Assembly: GCF_001721045.1 (NCBI RefSeq)
Contig: NZ_MDER01000034.1
Span: 62,001-126,000, forward strand
Length of the DNA: 64,000 nucleotides
Reading direction: 5' to 3'
From: Paenibacillus nuruki
GTDB lineage: Bacteria > Bacillota > Bacilli > Paenibacillales > Paenibacillaceae
The first letter of the stretch is position 1, and each line of letters begins with the position of its first letter. Shown here one piece after another: positions 17,203 to 25,944 of the stretch. The position numbers were made by a program, and so were the translations under genes. The notes beneath the pieces are model-generated. The model saw nothing but the letters and a program-made list of their open reading frames with translations. It had not been told where the DNA came from and ran no database searches.

Positions 17203-19086
17203 ATGAGCGTGCAAGCGCCTGTGATGCAGGAAGCACAGACTTTGTTACAGAAGTATTTTGGATATGAAGACTTTAGAGAAGGTCAACGGAAGATAGTAAA
17301 TAGTCTGTTACAACGTCAAGATACCCTTGGAATTATGCCAACAGGTGGCGGTAAGTCGATCTGTTATCAGATTCCAGCGATGGTCAATGATGGAGTAACA
17401 CTGGTGATCTCACCGCTGATCTCACTGATGAAAGATCAGGTCGATGCGCTGACAGCAGCAGGGATTCCTGCGGCTTATATTAATAGTACGTTAACAGGTA
17501 AAGAAGTGAATGAACGGATTCGTGCTTCACGTCGTGGAGACCTGAAGTTACTATATGTAGCACCTGAGCGATTAGAACTGGATTGGTTCCGTGAAGAAAT
17601 GAACGGTGTCAATATTACATGTATCGCTGTTGATGAAGCACACTGTGTATCTCAGTGGGGTCATGATTTTCGTACCAGTTATCTTGAAATTTCACCGTTT
17701 GTGAATCAATTGCCACAGCGTCCGATAGTAGCTGCTTTTACAGCAACAGCTACACCGGAAGTACGTGACGATATTTTGCGTTTATTGAGATTAGATGATC
17801 CGCAAGTTTTTATCACAGGGCTGGGTCGAGATAATCTAGCAATGGCGGTTATGCGTGGTACACAGCGTCGTGATTTTGTCATTGATTATGCCAAGTCTCA
17901 TGATAATGAATCCGGTATTATTTATGCAGCTACTCGTAAAGATGTAGATGATCTGTACAGTCGTCTGCTTAGTAGTGGTGTAGCGGCTGGACGTTATCAT
18001 GCAGGAATGAGCGATGATGAACGGGATCAGAGTCAGGAAGCTTTTATTTATGATGATATTCGTGTGATCGTCGCTACCAATGCATTCGGAATGGGTATTG
18101 ATAAGTCTAACGTTCGGTATGTTATTCATTATAATATGCCCAAAAATATGGAAGCTTATATTCAAGAAGCCGGTCGTGCAGGTCGTGATGGCGATCCTAG
18201 TGAATGTATTTTGCTATTTAGTCCGCAAGATATCATGACACAGAAATTTCTACTCGAACAAAATATGCATGAAGGGGATCGCAAGCATAACGATTATCGC
18301 AAAATGCAACAGATGGTGGATTACTGTTATACGACCAAATGTCTGCGTAATGCGATGCTTGATTACTTTCATGAAGAACATTCCGGTGAACCTTGCGGAC
18401 AATGCAGTTCTTGCCGTGATGCGCGCGAGTTAGTCGATATGACGATAGATGCGCAGAAAATATTTTCGTGTATTCATCGTTTACGTGAGCGATTCGGTGT
18501 ATCTGTGGTTGCGCAAGTCCTTAAAGGTTCACGCAATAAAAAAGTACTGCAATACCAGTTCGATCAATTGCCCACCCATGGATTAATGTCCCATTTGTCG
18601 GAAAAAGAAATCTCAGAACGTATCAATGTACTGGCGGCAGAAGGGTATCTACTCCTAACAGAAGGACAATATCCAGTGGTGAAATTACAACCGATCGCAG
18701 CCGAAGTTCTTAAAGGACAGCGTAAAGTGATGCAACGTGCGCCACGTCCAATGGCGGGTTCTGCTTCTAGCAGTTCAAGTTCTAGCCGTAGCCGTACAAC
18801 AAGCCGTAATAATGATGCTTCAGCAGTGAATGAGACGATCTTCGAGCAATTGCGCCTGATTCGCCGTGAACTGGCATCACGCGAAGGTGTACCGTCTTAT
18901 ATCATTTTCAATGATGCTACTTTACGTGAAATGAGTGTCGTCGAACCACAAAGCGAAGGCGAAATGCTGGAGATTAAAGGTGTCGGTGAAGTGAAATTCC
19001 GTAAGTATGGTGAACCATTCCTTGCCTTTTTCCAGAAGGAAAGTTTGGAACTGGATCAAGGGCGTTACGATATGGAAGAATTCTAA
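17203..19086 (+). CDS. recQ: ATP-dependent DNA helicase RecQ, 627 aa
   Basis: This is a 3'-5' DNA helicase acting in recombination and fork repair. The order is classic. The superfamily-2 core has motif I (MPTGGGKSICYQ), the DEAH box in AVDEAHCVSQWGHDF, and motif VI near YIQEAGRAGRDG. The RQC region has a four-Cys zinc site (CLRN...CGQCSSC), followed by a winged helix. A Ser-rich linker leads to an HRDC domain (about 540-615). The ATG at 17203 has AAGGAG eight bases upstream; the TTG two codons earlier is too close. It is monocistronic, with a large terminator following. Confidence 0.96.
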   Translation: MSVQAPVMQEAQTLLQKYFGYEDFREGQRKIVNSLLQRQDTLGIMPTGGGKSICYQIPAMVNDGVTLVISPLISLMKDQVDALTAAGIPAAYINSTLTGKEVNERIRASRRGDLKLLYVAPERLELDWFREEMNGVNITCIAVDEAHCVSQWGHDFRTSYLEISPFVNQLPQRPIVAAFTATATPEVRDDILRLLRLDDPQVFITGLGRDNLAMAVMRGTQRRDFVIDYAKSHDNESGIIYAATRKDVDDLYSRLLSSGVAAGRYHAGMSDDERDQSQEAFIYDDIRVIVATNAFGMGIDKSNVRYVIHYNMPKNMEAYIQEAGRAGRDGDPSECILLFSPQDIMTQKFLLEQNMHEGDRKHNDYRKMQQMVDYCYTTKCLRNAMLDYFHEEHSGEPCGQCSSCRDARELVDMTIDAQKIFSCIHRLRERFGVSVVAQVLKGSRNKKVLQYQFDQLPTHGLMSHLSEKEISERINVLAAEGYLLLTEGQYPVVKLQPIAAEVLKGQRKVMQRAPRPMAGSASSSSSSSRSRTTSRNNDASAVNETIFEQLRLIRRELASREGVPSYIIFNDATLREMSVVEPQSEGEMLEIKGVGEVKFRKYGEPFLAFFQKESLELDQGRYDMEEF

Positions 19087-19100
19087 ATTAAACATCCAAC

Positions 19101-19178
19101 AACCGATACTTTGTCTGGTTCAGTTTCTTTTCACAACGTATATTGAAAAGAGCTTAATCGTAACAAGTATCGGTTTTT
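19101..19178 (+). terminator. Nested terminator after recQ
   Basis: An 11-bp outer stem AACCGATACTT / AAGTATCGGTT encloses an 8-bp inner hairpin TCTTTTCA / TGAAAAGA (19126-19151), and U6 follows. The long, two-level structure is unusual for a simple terminator. Confidence 0.8.
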
Positions 19179-19248
19179 TGCTATATATATGTACTAAAAC
19201 GACATAATTTAAAATACATCGTAGAATCAATGATTCGGAGGAATAGAC

Positions 19249-20073
19249 ATGCCTTTATTTGACAAATATATCGGAATAGATTACTCCGGTGCAGATAAGC
19301 CCAGATCCAAAATTAAAGGATTAGCGGTAGTGCAATCCAGTCAAGGATCAGCTGCGTCTTTAGTCTATCCATCTACTGCTCAGCATTCAGCTTCAGACAA
19401 AGAACATTTGTGGTCGAGAGAAGAAGTCTATTTCTGGCTACGGAATCAGCTACTCTCTAGCCAAGAACGAATGATTATCGGAATCGATCATGGGCTGTCC
19501 TATCCTTTATCTGTGTTGCAACAACTAGAATTGGATCAGTGGGATGATTTTCTCAAATGGAGCAATCAGACATGGCAGACGACCAGACTTACAATGAAGC
19601 AAAGTAAAGACCAAGCTCATTACACCAATTCGACCGCTAAGCGATTAGTTGAACGTGAATTTGTACCTTCTACCAAAAGTGTCGTCGATCTGGATCGAGT
19701 CTCAGGGATGCAAGGTGCAGTCTCTTATTCCACCCATACCGGATTACCGTGGATCTATCGGCTACGATACTGGCAAAAAAGACATGGAATGAACATCCAC
19801 TTCTGGCCATTTGATGGTAAAATAATACCGGAACACCATCATGTGATCGTCGAAGGCTATCCATCGTTATATAAAAGAAGAATGATGATAGAACCTCATC
19901 TATTTAATGTTTCGACTTACAGTGAACATGAACGGGATGCTTATTATATTGCAGAGTGGATGCGCGAACGTGATCAAGAAGATACGTTAGCACCTTATCT
20001 TGCATTGCCTACATTAAGCTCAGGAGAGGATCAACTGAGTCTATTAGAAGGATGGGTACTGGGCTGCTTGTAG
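19249..20073 (+). CDS. DUF429-like protein, 274 aa
   Basis: The N-terminus YIGIDYSGADKPRSKIKGLA has the acidic first strand of an RNase-H-like fold, as in DUF429 proteins, and a second acidic motif (GIDHGLSYP) lies near residue 85. The C-terminal part contains SEHERDAYYIAEWMRERD, consistent with the third acidic site of the family. The biochemical role of the family is not established to my knowledge. GGAGG lies before the ATG. It stands alone between the recQ terminator and the thioesterase gene. Confidence 0.65.
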   Translation: MPLFDKYIGIDYSGADKPRSKIKGLAVVQSSQGSAASLVYPSTAQHSASDKEHLWSREEVYFWLRNQLLSSQERMIIGIDHGLSYPLSVLQQLELDQWDDFLKWSNQTWQTTRLTMKQSKDQAHYTNSTAKRLVEREFVPSTKSVVDLDRVSGMQGAVSYSTHTGLPWIYRLRYWQKRHGMNIHFWPFDGKIIPEHHHVIVEGYPSLYKRRMMIEPHLFNVSTYSEHERDAYYIAEWMRERDQEDTLAPYLALPTLSSGEDQLSLLEGWVLGCL

Positions 20074-20151
20074 CAGACGTGATCTACATTCAACATCAGT
20101 ATGCCAACTCACTGCATCGCGATATCCAAACAACCTTATGGAGGTATACAC

Positions 20152-20877
20152 ATGAATAATGCAATTCGTTTATTTACGTTAGCTTATGCAGGTGGCAACG
20201 CCTATATTTATAATTCATGGAAAAAATCATTGCAACCGCAGATTGAATTGATTCCGATAGAGCTTCCCGGTCATGGAGCACGGATATCTGAGCCTTTAGT
20301 TAGCGATACACAGAGTATCGTGAATGATATCTGGCAACATATACAACCTTATTTTCAAGACCATCGTCCATTTGCTTTTTTCGGGCATAGTATGGGCAGT
20401 ATTCTTGCTTTTGAAATGATACATAAAGTGTATACCGAAACAGGACGTTATCCGGTAACAAGTCTATTTTCAGGCAGAGTTGCTCCCCATATCCGTAGTG
20501 AAAAACAATGGAGTAAGCTACCCGATCAAGCGTTTATTGAAAAAGTCATTACCCTCGGCGGAATACCGGATGTTATACTGGAACATAAGGAATTATTGGA
20601 GATGATTATTCCTGTATTGCGTGCAGATTTTAGCCTTGTAGAGCAATATCGCTATGACAGGCAGTATAAAGTATTTCCATTTCCGATCACAGTGTTGACC
20701 GGGAAACAGGATCAAATGACAACGATAGATATCGAAGCATGGAGTGAGTATTCATCGCTTGATGCGACATTTAAATCTTATGATGGTGGACATTTCTTTA
20801 TTAATACTTGCGCAGAACAGGTGCTTGCCGATATCCGAATGATTTTGTTAGAGCATGAGAGGAGCTTATCGTTATGA
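20152..20877 (+). CDS. Type II thioesterase (GrsT/SrfD-like), 241 aa
   Basis: It is predicted to hydrolyse mis-loaded acyl groups from carrier proteins of nonribosomal peptide or polyketide synthases. The chain opens LFTLAYAGGNAYIYNSW, the family start. It has LPGHGAR, the nucleophile motif GHSMG with Ser80, and a catalytic His in DGGHFF near residue 218. The ATG at 20152 has GGAGG upstream; the earlier in-frame ATG does not. No synthetase is visible anywhere in the window, so the partner must be elsewhere. The stop overlaps the next start (ATGA), coupling it to the radical SAM gene. Confidence 0.88.
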   Translation: MNNAIRLFTLAYAGGNAYIYNSWKKSLQPQIELIPIELPGHGARISEPLVSDTQSIVNDIWQHIQPYFQDHRPFAFFGHSMGSILAFEMIHKVYTETGRYPVTSLFSGRVAPHIRSEKQWSKLPDQAFIEKVITLGGIPDVILEHKELLEMIIPVLRADFSLVEQYRYDRQYKVFPFPITVLTGKQDQMTTIDIEAWSEYSSLDATFKSYDGGHFFINTCAEQVLADIRMILLEHERSLSL

Positions 20878-22643
20878 AAGTCGTATTATCCACATTGAAC
20901 GCCAAGTATATCCATACATCACTGGCGATTCGTTGTCTCAAAGCCTTTAGTGAGAAGGACTTTGATATTGAACTTGCTGAATTTACAATCAAAGATCCAG
21001 TGATGAATATTGTATCTGATTTATTTCAACGTAAGCCTGATGTAATCGGATTCTCTTGTTACATCTGGAATATTGAAGAAACGATTAAAGTGATCGATAT
21101 TCTCAAAAAAGTAATGCCCGAAGTGAAGATTGTGCTCGGTGGGCCAGAAGTGTCTTACGATACCGAATACTGGATGAAACGTGTAAACAATATCGACTTT
21201 ATCGTAATTGGAGAAGGCGAAGAAACGTTCCACCATTTACTGCAAGAGATCGAAGGCGCAGGCAAATATCATTTTGTCTACGGGGTTGCTTATCGTAAAG
21301 GTGAAGAACTGATTATGATGCCCGGTCGTCCGAAGCTTGATCTGAATGAATTGCCTTCACCGTACCGCTTTGTCGAAGATGTGCCTGAACTGGCGAAGCG
21401 TGTTGTTTATTTTGAAACGAGTCGTGGGTGTCCATTTAGCTGTCAATTTTGTTTATCCAGTATTGAGGTAGGTGTGCGGTACTTTGATATCGAACGTACC
21501 AAAAGCGATATTCTGTACTTGATTGAACAAGGAGCCAAATTAATCAAGTTCGTCGATCGTACATTTAATATTAAGCGTGACTATGCGATGGAAATGTTTG
21601 AGTTCTTAATTGCTAATCATAATGGATGTACCTTCCAATTTGAAATTACCGCAGATATTATGCGTCCAGAAGTATTGGATTATCTGGCAGAACATGCACC
21701 TCCAGGTGTATTCCGCTTTGAGATTGGTGTGCAATCGACCAATGATCCAACCAACGAATTGGTGAAGCGTCGTCAGAACTTTACCAAGCTCAGTCGTACC
21801 GTAACGAAGATCAAAGAGTCAGGGAATATCGATCAGCATCTGGATTTAATCGCAGGATTGCCACTTGAAGATTACGATACATTCCGCAAAACATTTAACG
21901 ATGTGTTTGCATTAGGGCCGGAAGAATTGCAATTAGGATTCCTCAAAATGTTACGGGGAACAGGGCTTCGGATCGATGCCGAGAAATATCAGTACACGTA
22001 CATGGATCATGCACCGTATGAGATTTTGAGTAGCGATAAGCTGACCTTTGACGATATCGTGCGCTTGAAGCGTCTGGAAGATGTGTTAGAGAAGTATTGG
22101 AATGCGCATCGGATGGATTATACGCTGAACTATCTGCTGTATAACGAATTCCAGTCGCCATTCGACTTTTTCCAAGAGTTCGGGAATTACTGGGAAGCGC
22201 AAGGCTGGCAAAAGATCGGTCATCAGCTGGAAGATTTATTTACCCATTTACAAGCATTCTTAATGGATCGTCAGACCCCGCGGATGAATGTTGTACTGGG
22301 ACTGATGAAGTTAGACTACTTCCTTAATCACAAATACAAACCACGCAAAATCTGGTGGGACTTCACGATGAACAAAGACCAGATGTCTAGCCATATCAGA
22401 CATGCGATTCAACAACCGGAAGACTTTTCAACCGAGTTTGTCGAATTGAAATTGAATGACAAAGAACTTCACAAGCATACCGTGATGGAAGAATTACCAT
22501 TCCGTCTGGATAAAATTCTTGCTGGCGAACCATTAACGGCGAGCGAAGGACGCAGTCTGTTACTGGTAGCGTATCAACAGAATGAACAGCAAAAACCTAT
22601 ATTTTTCACCACTGCTTTATCGCCTGAAGGAGCAGCAATGTAA
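20874..22643 (+). CDS. B12-binding-domain radical SAM protein (DUF4080 type), 589 aa
   Basis: An N-terminal cobalamin-binding Rossmann domain (about 1-135) precedes a radical SAM core with CPFSCQFC near residues 186-193 (CxxxCxxC, [4Fe-4S] ligands) and the family barrel up to about 390. A C-terminal DUF4080-like region follows. The B12 domain lacks an obvious DxHxxG His, as is common in this family, so base-off cobalamin binding is expected. Substrate is unknown. Translation is coupled to the thioesterase gene by a 4-base overlap, an odd pairing that suggests a shared pathway or merely shared expression. Confidence 0.85.
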   Translation: MKVVLSTLNAKYIHTSLAIRCLKAFSEKDFDIELAEFTIKDPVMNIVSDLFQRKPDVIGFSCYIWNIEETIKVIDILKKVMPEVKIVLGGPEVSYDTEYWMKRVNNIDFIVIGEGEETFHHLLQEIEGAGKYHFVYGVAYRKGEELIMMPGRPKLDLNELPSPYRFVEDVPELAKRVVYFETSRGCPFSCQFCLSSIEVGVRYFDIERTKSDILYLIEQGAKLIKFVDRTFNIKRDYAMEMFEFLIANHNGCTFQFEITADIMRPEVLDYLAEHAPPGVFRFEIGVQSTNDPTNELVKRRQNFTKLSRTVTKIKESGNIDQHLDLIAGLPLEDYDTFRKTFNDVFALGPEELQLGFLKMLRGTGLRIDAEKYQYTYMDHAPYEILSSDKLTFDDIVRLKRLEDVLEKYWNAHRMDYTLNYLLYNEFQSPFDFFQEFGNYWEAQGWQKIGHQLEDLFTHLQAFLMDRQTPRMNVVLGLMKLDYFLNHKYKPRKIWWDFTMNKDQMSSHIRHAIQQPEDFSTEFVELKLNDKELHKHTVMEELPFRLDKILAGEPLTASEGRSLLLVAYQQNEQQKPIFFTTALSPEGAAM

Positions 22644-22680
22644 GATATAGTAGTCCAATATTCATCTTAATAAGATAATA

Positions 22681-22722
22681 AAAGGATGCTCGTGTATCAA
22701 TGACACGTAGCATCTTTTTATT
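22681..22722 (+). terminator. Rho-independent terminator
   Basis: Stem GGATGC-CGTGT / ACACG-GCATC(C) has one internal bulge and is followed by TTTTTATTATT. It ends the thioesterase/radical SAM unit. Confidence 0.85.
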
Positions 22723-22753
22723 ATTTTTGATCGTACATATCGTTATCAATAAT

Positions 22754-22779
22754 AAAAAACCACCCGTAAGGATGGTTTA
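22754..22779 (-). terminator. Rho-independent terminator
   Basis: Stem AAACCA/TGGTTT with a short CCCGTAAGGA interior is followed on the minus strand by a U6 tract. It terminates the hypothetical gene ending at 22802. Confidence 0.75.
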
Positions 22780-22801
22780 GCCATAGATGTATTGAAAGCG
22801 A

Positions 22802-23338
22802 TTACTCCGGTTCCACTCCTGCCACTACCCAACGCTTACTATACTTTTCCATCCGTGGATGTAGTGTTTTGGGTTCTTCCGTCAAAACGATTTTGAGCTT
22901 GCTAATCCATTCTTCAAATGAAGAAAACGATGCAAATAAGTTCGCCATCTCAGGAGTCATCAGTAGAAAATAAGGCGATTGATAGTGATCGACTAATGTA
23001 CGTAATGCCGCTTCGATCGGGGTGTACTTTTTACGTTTGCCGTCCCAATTTTCAACCGTAATGCTTTTGCGACTGGTTTCTCTTTTCCAGGCATGAAGCC
23101 GATCTTCACGTTTGTAATAAGCAGATACCGGTTCTTTGGACATGCGTTTAACCGTCAGTTCATGCAGTGGATAGAGTACCAAGCGTGTGAACTGCATATG
23201 ATCCATCGTGCGTAGTGCCAGATTGAGATCGTCATCTGTTGTATGTTCAAACGAATCGTAGTAGATTAGCGTGCCTTTGCTTTTTTCAATCACAGGTTCT
23301 TGTCCATAAGGTACAGTGGTATATGAATTGGATTTCAT
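22802..23338 (-). CDS. Hypothetical protein, 178 aa
   Basis: I do not recognise this family. It is a soluble, mixed alpha/beta protein without signal peptide. A basic stretch (KREDRLHAWKRETSRKS, about 78-94) lies in the middle, and the C-terminal half is Phe- and Leu-rich. The ATG at 23338 has GAGGGGG seven bases upstream; the preceding TTG is a frame artefact. It is a single-gene unit with its own terminator, convergent to the radical SAM gene. Confidence 0.7.
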   Translation of the reverse strand: MKSNSYTTVPYGQEPVIEKSKGTLIYYDSFEHTTDDDLNLALRTMDHMQFTRLVLYPLHELTVKRMSKEPVSAYYKREDRLHAWKRETSRKSITVENWDGKRKKYTPIEAALRTLVDHYQSPYFLLMTPEMANLFASFSSFEEWISKLKIVLTEEPKTLHPRMEKYSKRWVVAGVEPE

Positions 23339-23467
23339 CAAAATGCCCCCTCATCGTAAACGGATATATGTGTATATAACCCTATTTTGTGAAATTAGAC
23401 AAGTTTTAATATTGAGGTAGAATGGTAGATAGAAGTTGAATATCACCTATATGAATGGAGGATTATC

Positions 23468-23938
23468 ATGATTAAAGGATTATACGAAGCCTTGTTACCT
23501 GTCAAAGATATGAATAGATCGCTCGCTTTTTATGAAAATTTAGGGCTAGAAATCGCTCATCATGGCGAAAGTTTGAGTTTTGTATGGATCGAAAAAGGGG
23601 TCAGTTGGTTAGGCTTATGGGAAGGTGAACAGGTCAATACTCCATATCATCCTTCTTTGCGTCATATTGCATTTCGCGTCGATTATGAAGATATCAAGCA
23701 AGCCAAAGAATGGTTAGAAGCCAAAGGAATCGCTGTACGTGAAGTGTTTGGTTTTCAACCGATTGCGCCGATTGTATTACCGAATAGACCTCAAGCGCAT
23801 ACCGCTATTTATTTCGATGATCCTGATGGCAACTTATTAGAATTTATCTGTCCTATCGAATTAGACACATCGGATCAAGAACAGATGATGTATTTGCATG
23901 AATGGGAAGAATTGCAGTCCAAGCGCGGTAAAGAGTGA
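23468..23938 (+). CDS. VOC/glyoxalase-superfamily protein, 156 aa
   Basis: Two beta-alpha-beta-beta-beta modules are visible: one opening GLYEALLPVKDMNRSLAFYENLGLE, the other RHIAFRVDYEDI through YFDDPDGNLLEFI. The metal-site pattern (His in RHIAF and Glu in LLEFI) is retained, so it may be an active metalloenzyme or a resistance-type binding protein. GGAGG precedes the ATG. Its stop overlaps the next gene's GTG (GTGA), so it heads a coupled pair. Confidence 0.88.
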   Translation: MIKGLYEALLPVKDMNRSLAFYENLGLEIAHHGESLSFVWIEKGVSWLGLWEGEQVNTPYHPSLRHIAFRVDYEDIKQAKEWLEAKGIAVREVFGFQPIAPIVLPNRPQAHTAIYFDDPDGNLLEFICPIELDTSDQEQMMYLHEWEELQSKRGKE

Positions 23939-24597
23939 GCACATTTATGAATCATGATTTTAATCAATGGTTAGAGCAGACTTTTCCGCAAATGAAGTTA
24001 GAAGTGCCTTTGTTTTATAACTTTCCTTTAGGATTACGGTTTGAATTAGGAGTACCTTATCGGGGGATTGATGATCCGACTTATTTTGAACAACTTGAGC
24101 AGCGTGCTATCTCTTTATTTGAAGCTGTATTTGCTGAAAGTGAACAAGTATGTGTAATGACTTTTACCTATCAGACTGCATTATCGGATATTGAGCATAT
24201 TGAGCGCAATGAAGTTCAGGTGTTAGAAAATTATCTACAACTAGAATGTGTTTCACAGGTTAGTATTCACTCTGAACAACCTGATTATGATGAAGATACA
24301 GCAGAATTAATGGGATATATTCAAAGTAAATATGTATGGTGTACGGTTGGTGATCTTGATTATGCAGGTATTTTGAAAGCAATTGGTTATACTGATTTTC
24401 CAGAGCGAGAAGCTTTTTTAGTAGAAAGAGTATTTTTTATAGAACCCAAGCAAAAAATCATTTTCCATATGTACGATGATCGTGGATTGGATATTGTAGG
24501 TATGCAACAAGAGTCATTACAGCGCTTGTATCACCAATATTATGATTGGCTTTTACCTTATGATTTGGAAAAGATGAATCAGGTTTTTGGTATATAA
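23935..24597 (+). CDS. DUF3885-like protein, 220 aa
   Basis: The N-terminal segment PLFYNFPLGLRFELG is what I associate with DUF3885, a family of unknown function in Bacillales. The rest is acidic and alpha/beta, with YDEDTAELMGYIQSKYVW in the middle. It has no signal peptide or catalytic motif. Two starts are possible: GTG at 23935, overlapping the previous stop by four bases, or ATG at 23947, with GAGTGAG about eight bases upstream. I give the longer form. Confidence 0.7.
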   Translation: MSTFMNHDFNQWLEQTFPQMKLEVPLFYNFPLGLRFELGVPYRGIDDPTYFEQLEQRAISLFEAVFAESEQVCVMTFTYQTALSDIEHIERNEVQVLENYLQLECVSQVSIHSEQPDYDEDTAELMGYIQSKYVWCTVGDLDYAGILKAIGYTDFPEREAFLVERVFFIEPKQKIIFHMYDDRGLDIVGMQQESLQRLYHQYYDWLLPYDLEKMNQVFGI

Positions 24598-24612
24598 ACA
24601 AAGGAGGTATTT

Positions 24613-25407
24613 ATGAGCTATACATGGATCGGAAGTGAGCGACCTTTTTTAGATACGCCAACGATCACAGAGCAACAAGGGATACATATAGGATGGTATG
24701 GTGGCAATACAGAAGCGGGTGCGAATAAAAATGAAGATGGTTTATTCATCATGCAAAGTGAAGATGGTTCTGTCAAATTAGCTGTTCTTCTGGATGCTCA
24801 TCAGACAGCAACCAGTGCAGCATTGATTGTACAGACATTGCAACAGGACGAAGCTAAACTTCAAGCGATATTAGAGCATCCTGATGTATTCGACGTATTT
24901 GAAAAGTATATTGTGTACTTGTTCTCAAGTGTTGCATTTCGCCAAGCTTGTCAGCAGGTCATCGGAGAAACGTCTTGTCTAATTGTTTTGCAAAAAGAAT
25001 CGTATCTATGGTGGTTCTCGGTAGGCGATTGTATAGCATATTTGCTTCATCCCGATCTAGCTCACTGGGGACAGTATGGTCTTAATCAACGGCAATTCTA
25101 CGAATGGATCGGACAGGTCAATACGTTCGATCTGGAAGTTCCTTGTTACACGATTGGCAAAAGACAATTGCGAGCAGGGCATAATATCATCGTCTTAATG
25201 ACTGACGGTGTAGTCGATACGCCTGATCAGTATTTTCAACGTCCTGAACATCTGTATCAAGCATTGGTCAATGATGATAAGCTCCAGCCGAATATGCAGT
25301 CGATCTTAGACCATATTCATACCCAACGTGGAAAAGATAGCGCCACCATCATAAGCTGGGAGTACAGCAATTCTCAAGCTCCACAGATGCCATCAGATAT
25401 GCCCTAA
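24613..25407 (+). CDS. PP2C-like serine/threonine phosphatase, 264 aa
   Basis: All four metal-binding Asp motifs of the PPM fold are present in order: NEDGLF (near 40), LLDAHQ (near 60), LMTDGVVDTP (near 200) and KDSATIISWE (near 240). GETSCLIVL and FSVGDC mark the central strands. The canonical DGHGG is replaced by DAHQ, so activity is likely but not certain. AAAGGAGG precedes the ATG. It follows the DUF3885 gene by 15 bases, so the three genes from 23,468 may be one operon. No partner kinase is visible nearby. Confidence 0.82.
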   Translation: MSYTWIGSERPFLDTPTITEQQGIHIGWYGGNTEAGANKNEDGLFIMQSEDGSVKLAVLLDAHQTATSAALIVQTLQQDEAKLQAILEHPDVFDVFEKYIVYLFSSVAFRQACQQVIGETSCLIVLQKESYLWWFSVGDCIAYLLHPDLAHWGQYGLNQRQFYEWIGQVNTFDLEVPCYTIGKRQLRAGHNIIVLMTDGVVDTPDQYFQRPEHLYQALVNDDKLQPNMQSILDHIHTQRGKDSATIISWEYSNSQAPQMPSDMP

Positions 25408-25472
25408 ATGAAGATAAGATTCAGCGATTACTACATTCTCAACTATACTAGCGAGCAAGAATGGAGATTGTG

Positions 25473-25769
25473 ATGAACAAACGAGCAGCAGGAATCAGCC
25501 TGATTGCCATAGCCGCATTTTTGTATGGTGTGAAATACATGAGTGCTGCGATTTGGGGATCAGGAACAAATACATGGAACAGCGATTTATTTAATAATTT
25601 TTTGAATAGTGTAGGTCAAGCCCCTTTGTACCTCAGTTGGATATCTTTAGCGGCGGGAATTGTGTATCTATATCAAGCAGAAGTAGAAGACAATGAGCGT
25701 AAACGTCAGCTAATGACTGTTAAGAAACAGCAGAAAATCGAAGAAGAACCACAGCAAAATCCGAATTAA
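25473..25769 (+). CDS. Small two-helix membrane protein, 98 aa
   Basis: I do not recognise the family. Hydrophobic segments at about 7-27 and 52-70 are separated by a polar loop, and a charged C-terminal tail of about 28 residues (EVEDNERKRQ, then KKQQKIEEEP) follows. The ATG at 25473 has GGAG six bases before it, while the upstream ATG at 25461 has no site. It is the last gene before a strong terminator. Confidence 0.75.
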   Translation: MNKRAAGISLIAIAAFLYGVKYMSAAIWGSGTNTWNSDLFNNFLNSVGQAPLYLSWISLAAGIVYLYQAEVEDNERKRQLMTVKKQQKIEEEPQQNPN

Positions 25770-25823
25770 GTATAGTTTGAATCTTAGAGTGAGGTGGAGT
25801 ACTTGCTCTTTGGTTATAAAATG

Positions 25824-25856
25824 AAAGACCGTTGCTATAATTGAACGGTCTTTTTA
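25824..25856 (+). terminator. Rho-independent terminator
   Basis: The perfect 10-bp stem AAAGACCGTT / AACGGTCTTT is followed by TTAACG. It ends the plus-strand group 23,468-25,769. Confidence 0.85.
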
Positions 25857-25944
25857 ACGTGAGCTATGTTATTTTGTACAACATGATTTTAAATTAGACC
25901 AGAAAAAGCTATCCTTATACTGCCAGGGGCTTGTACTCTTCTTA

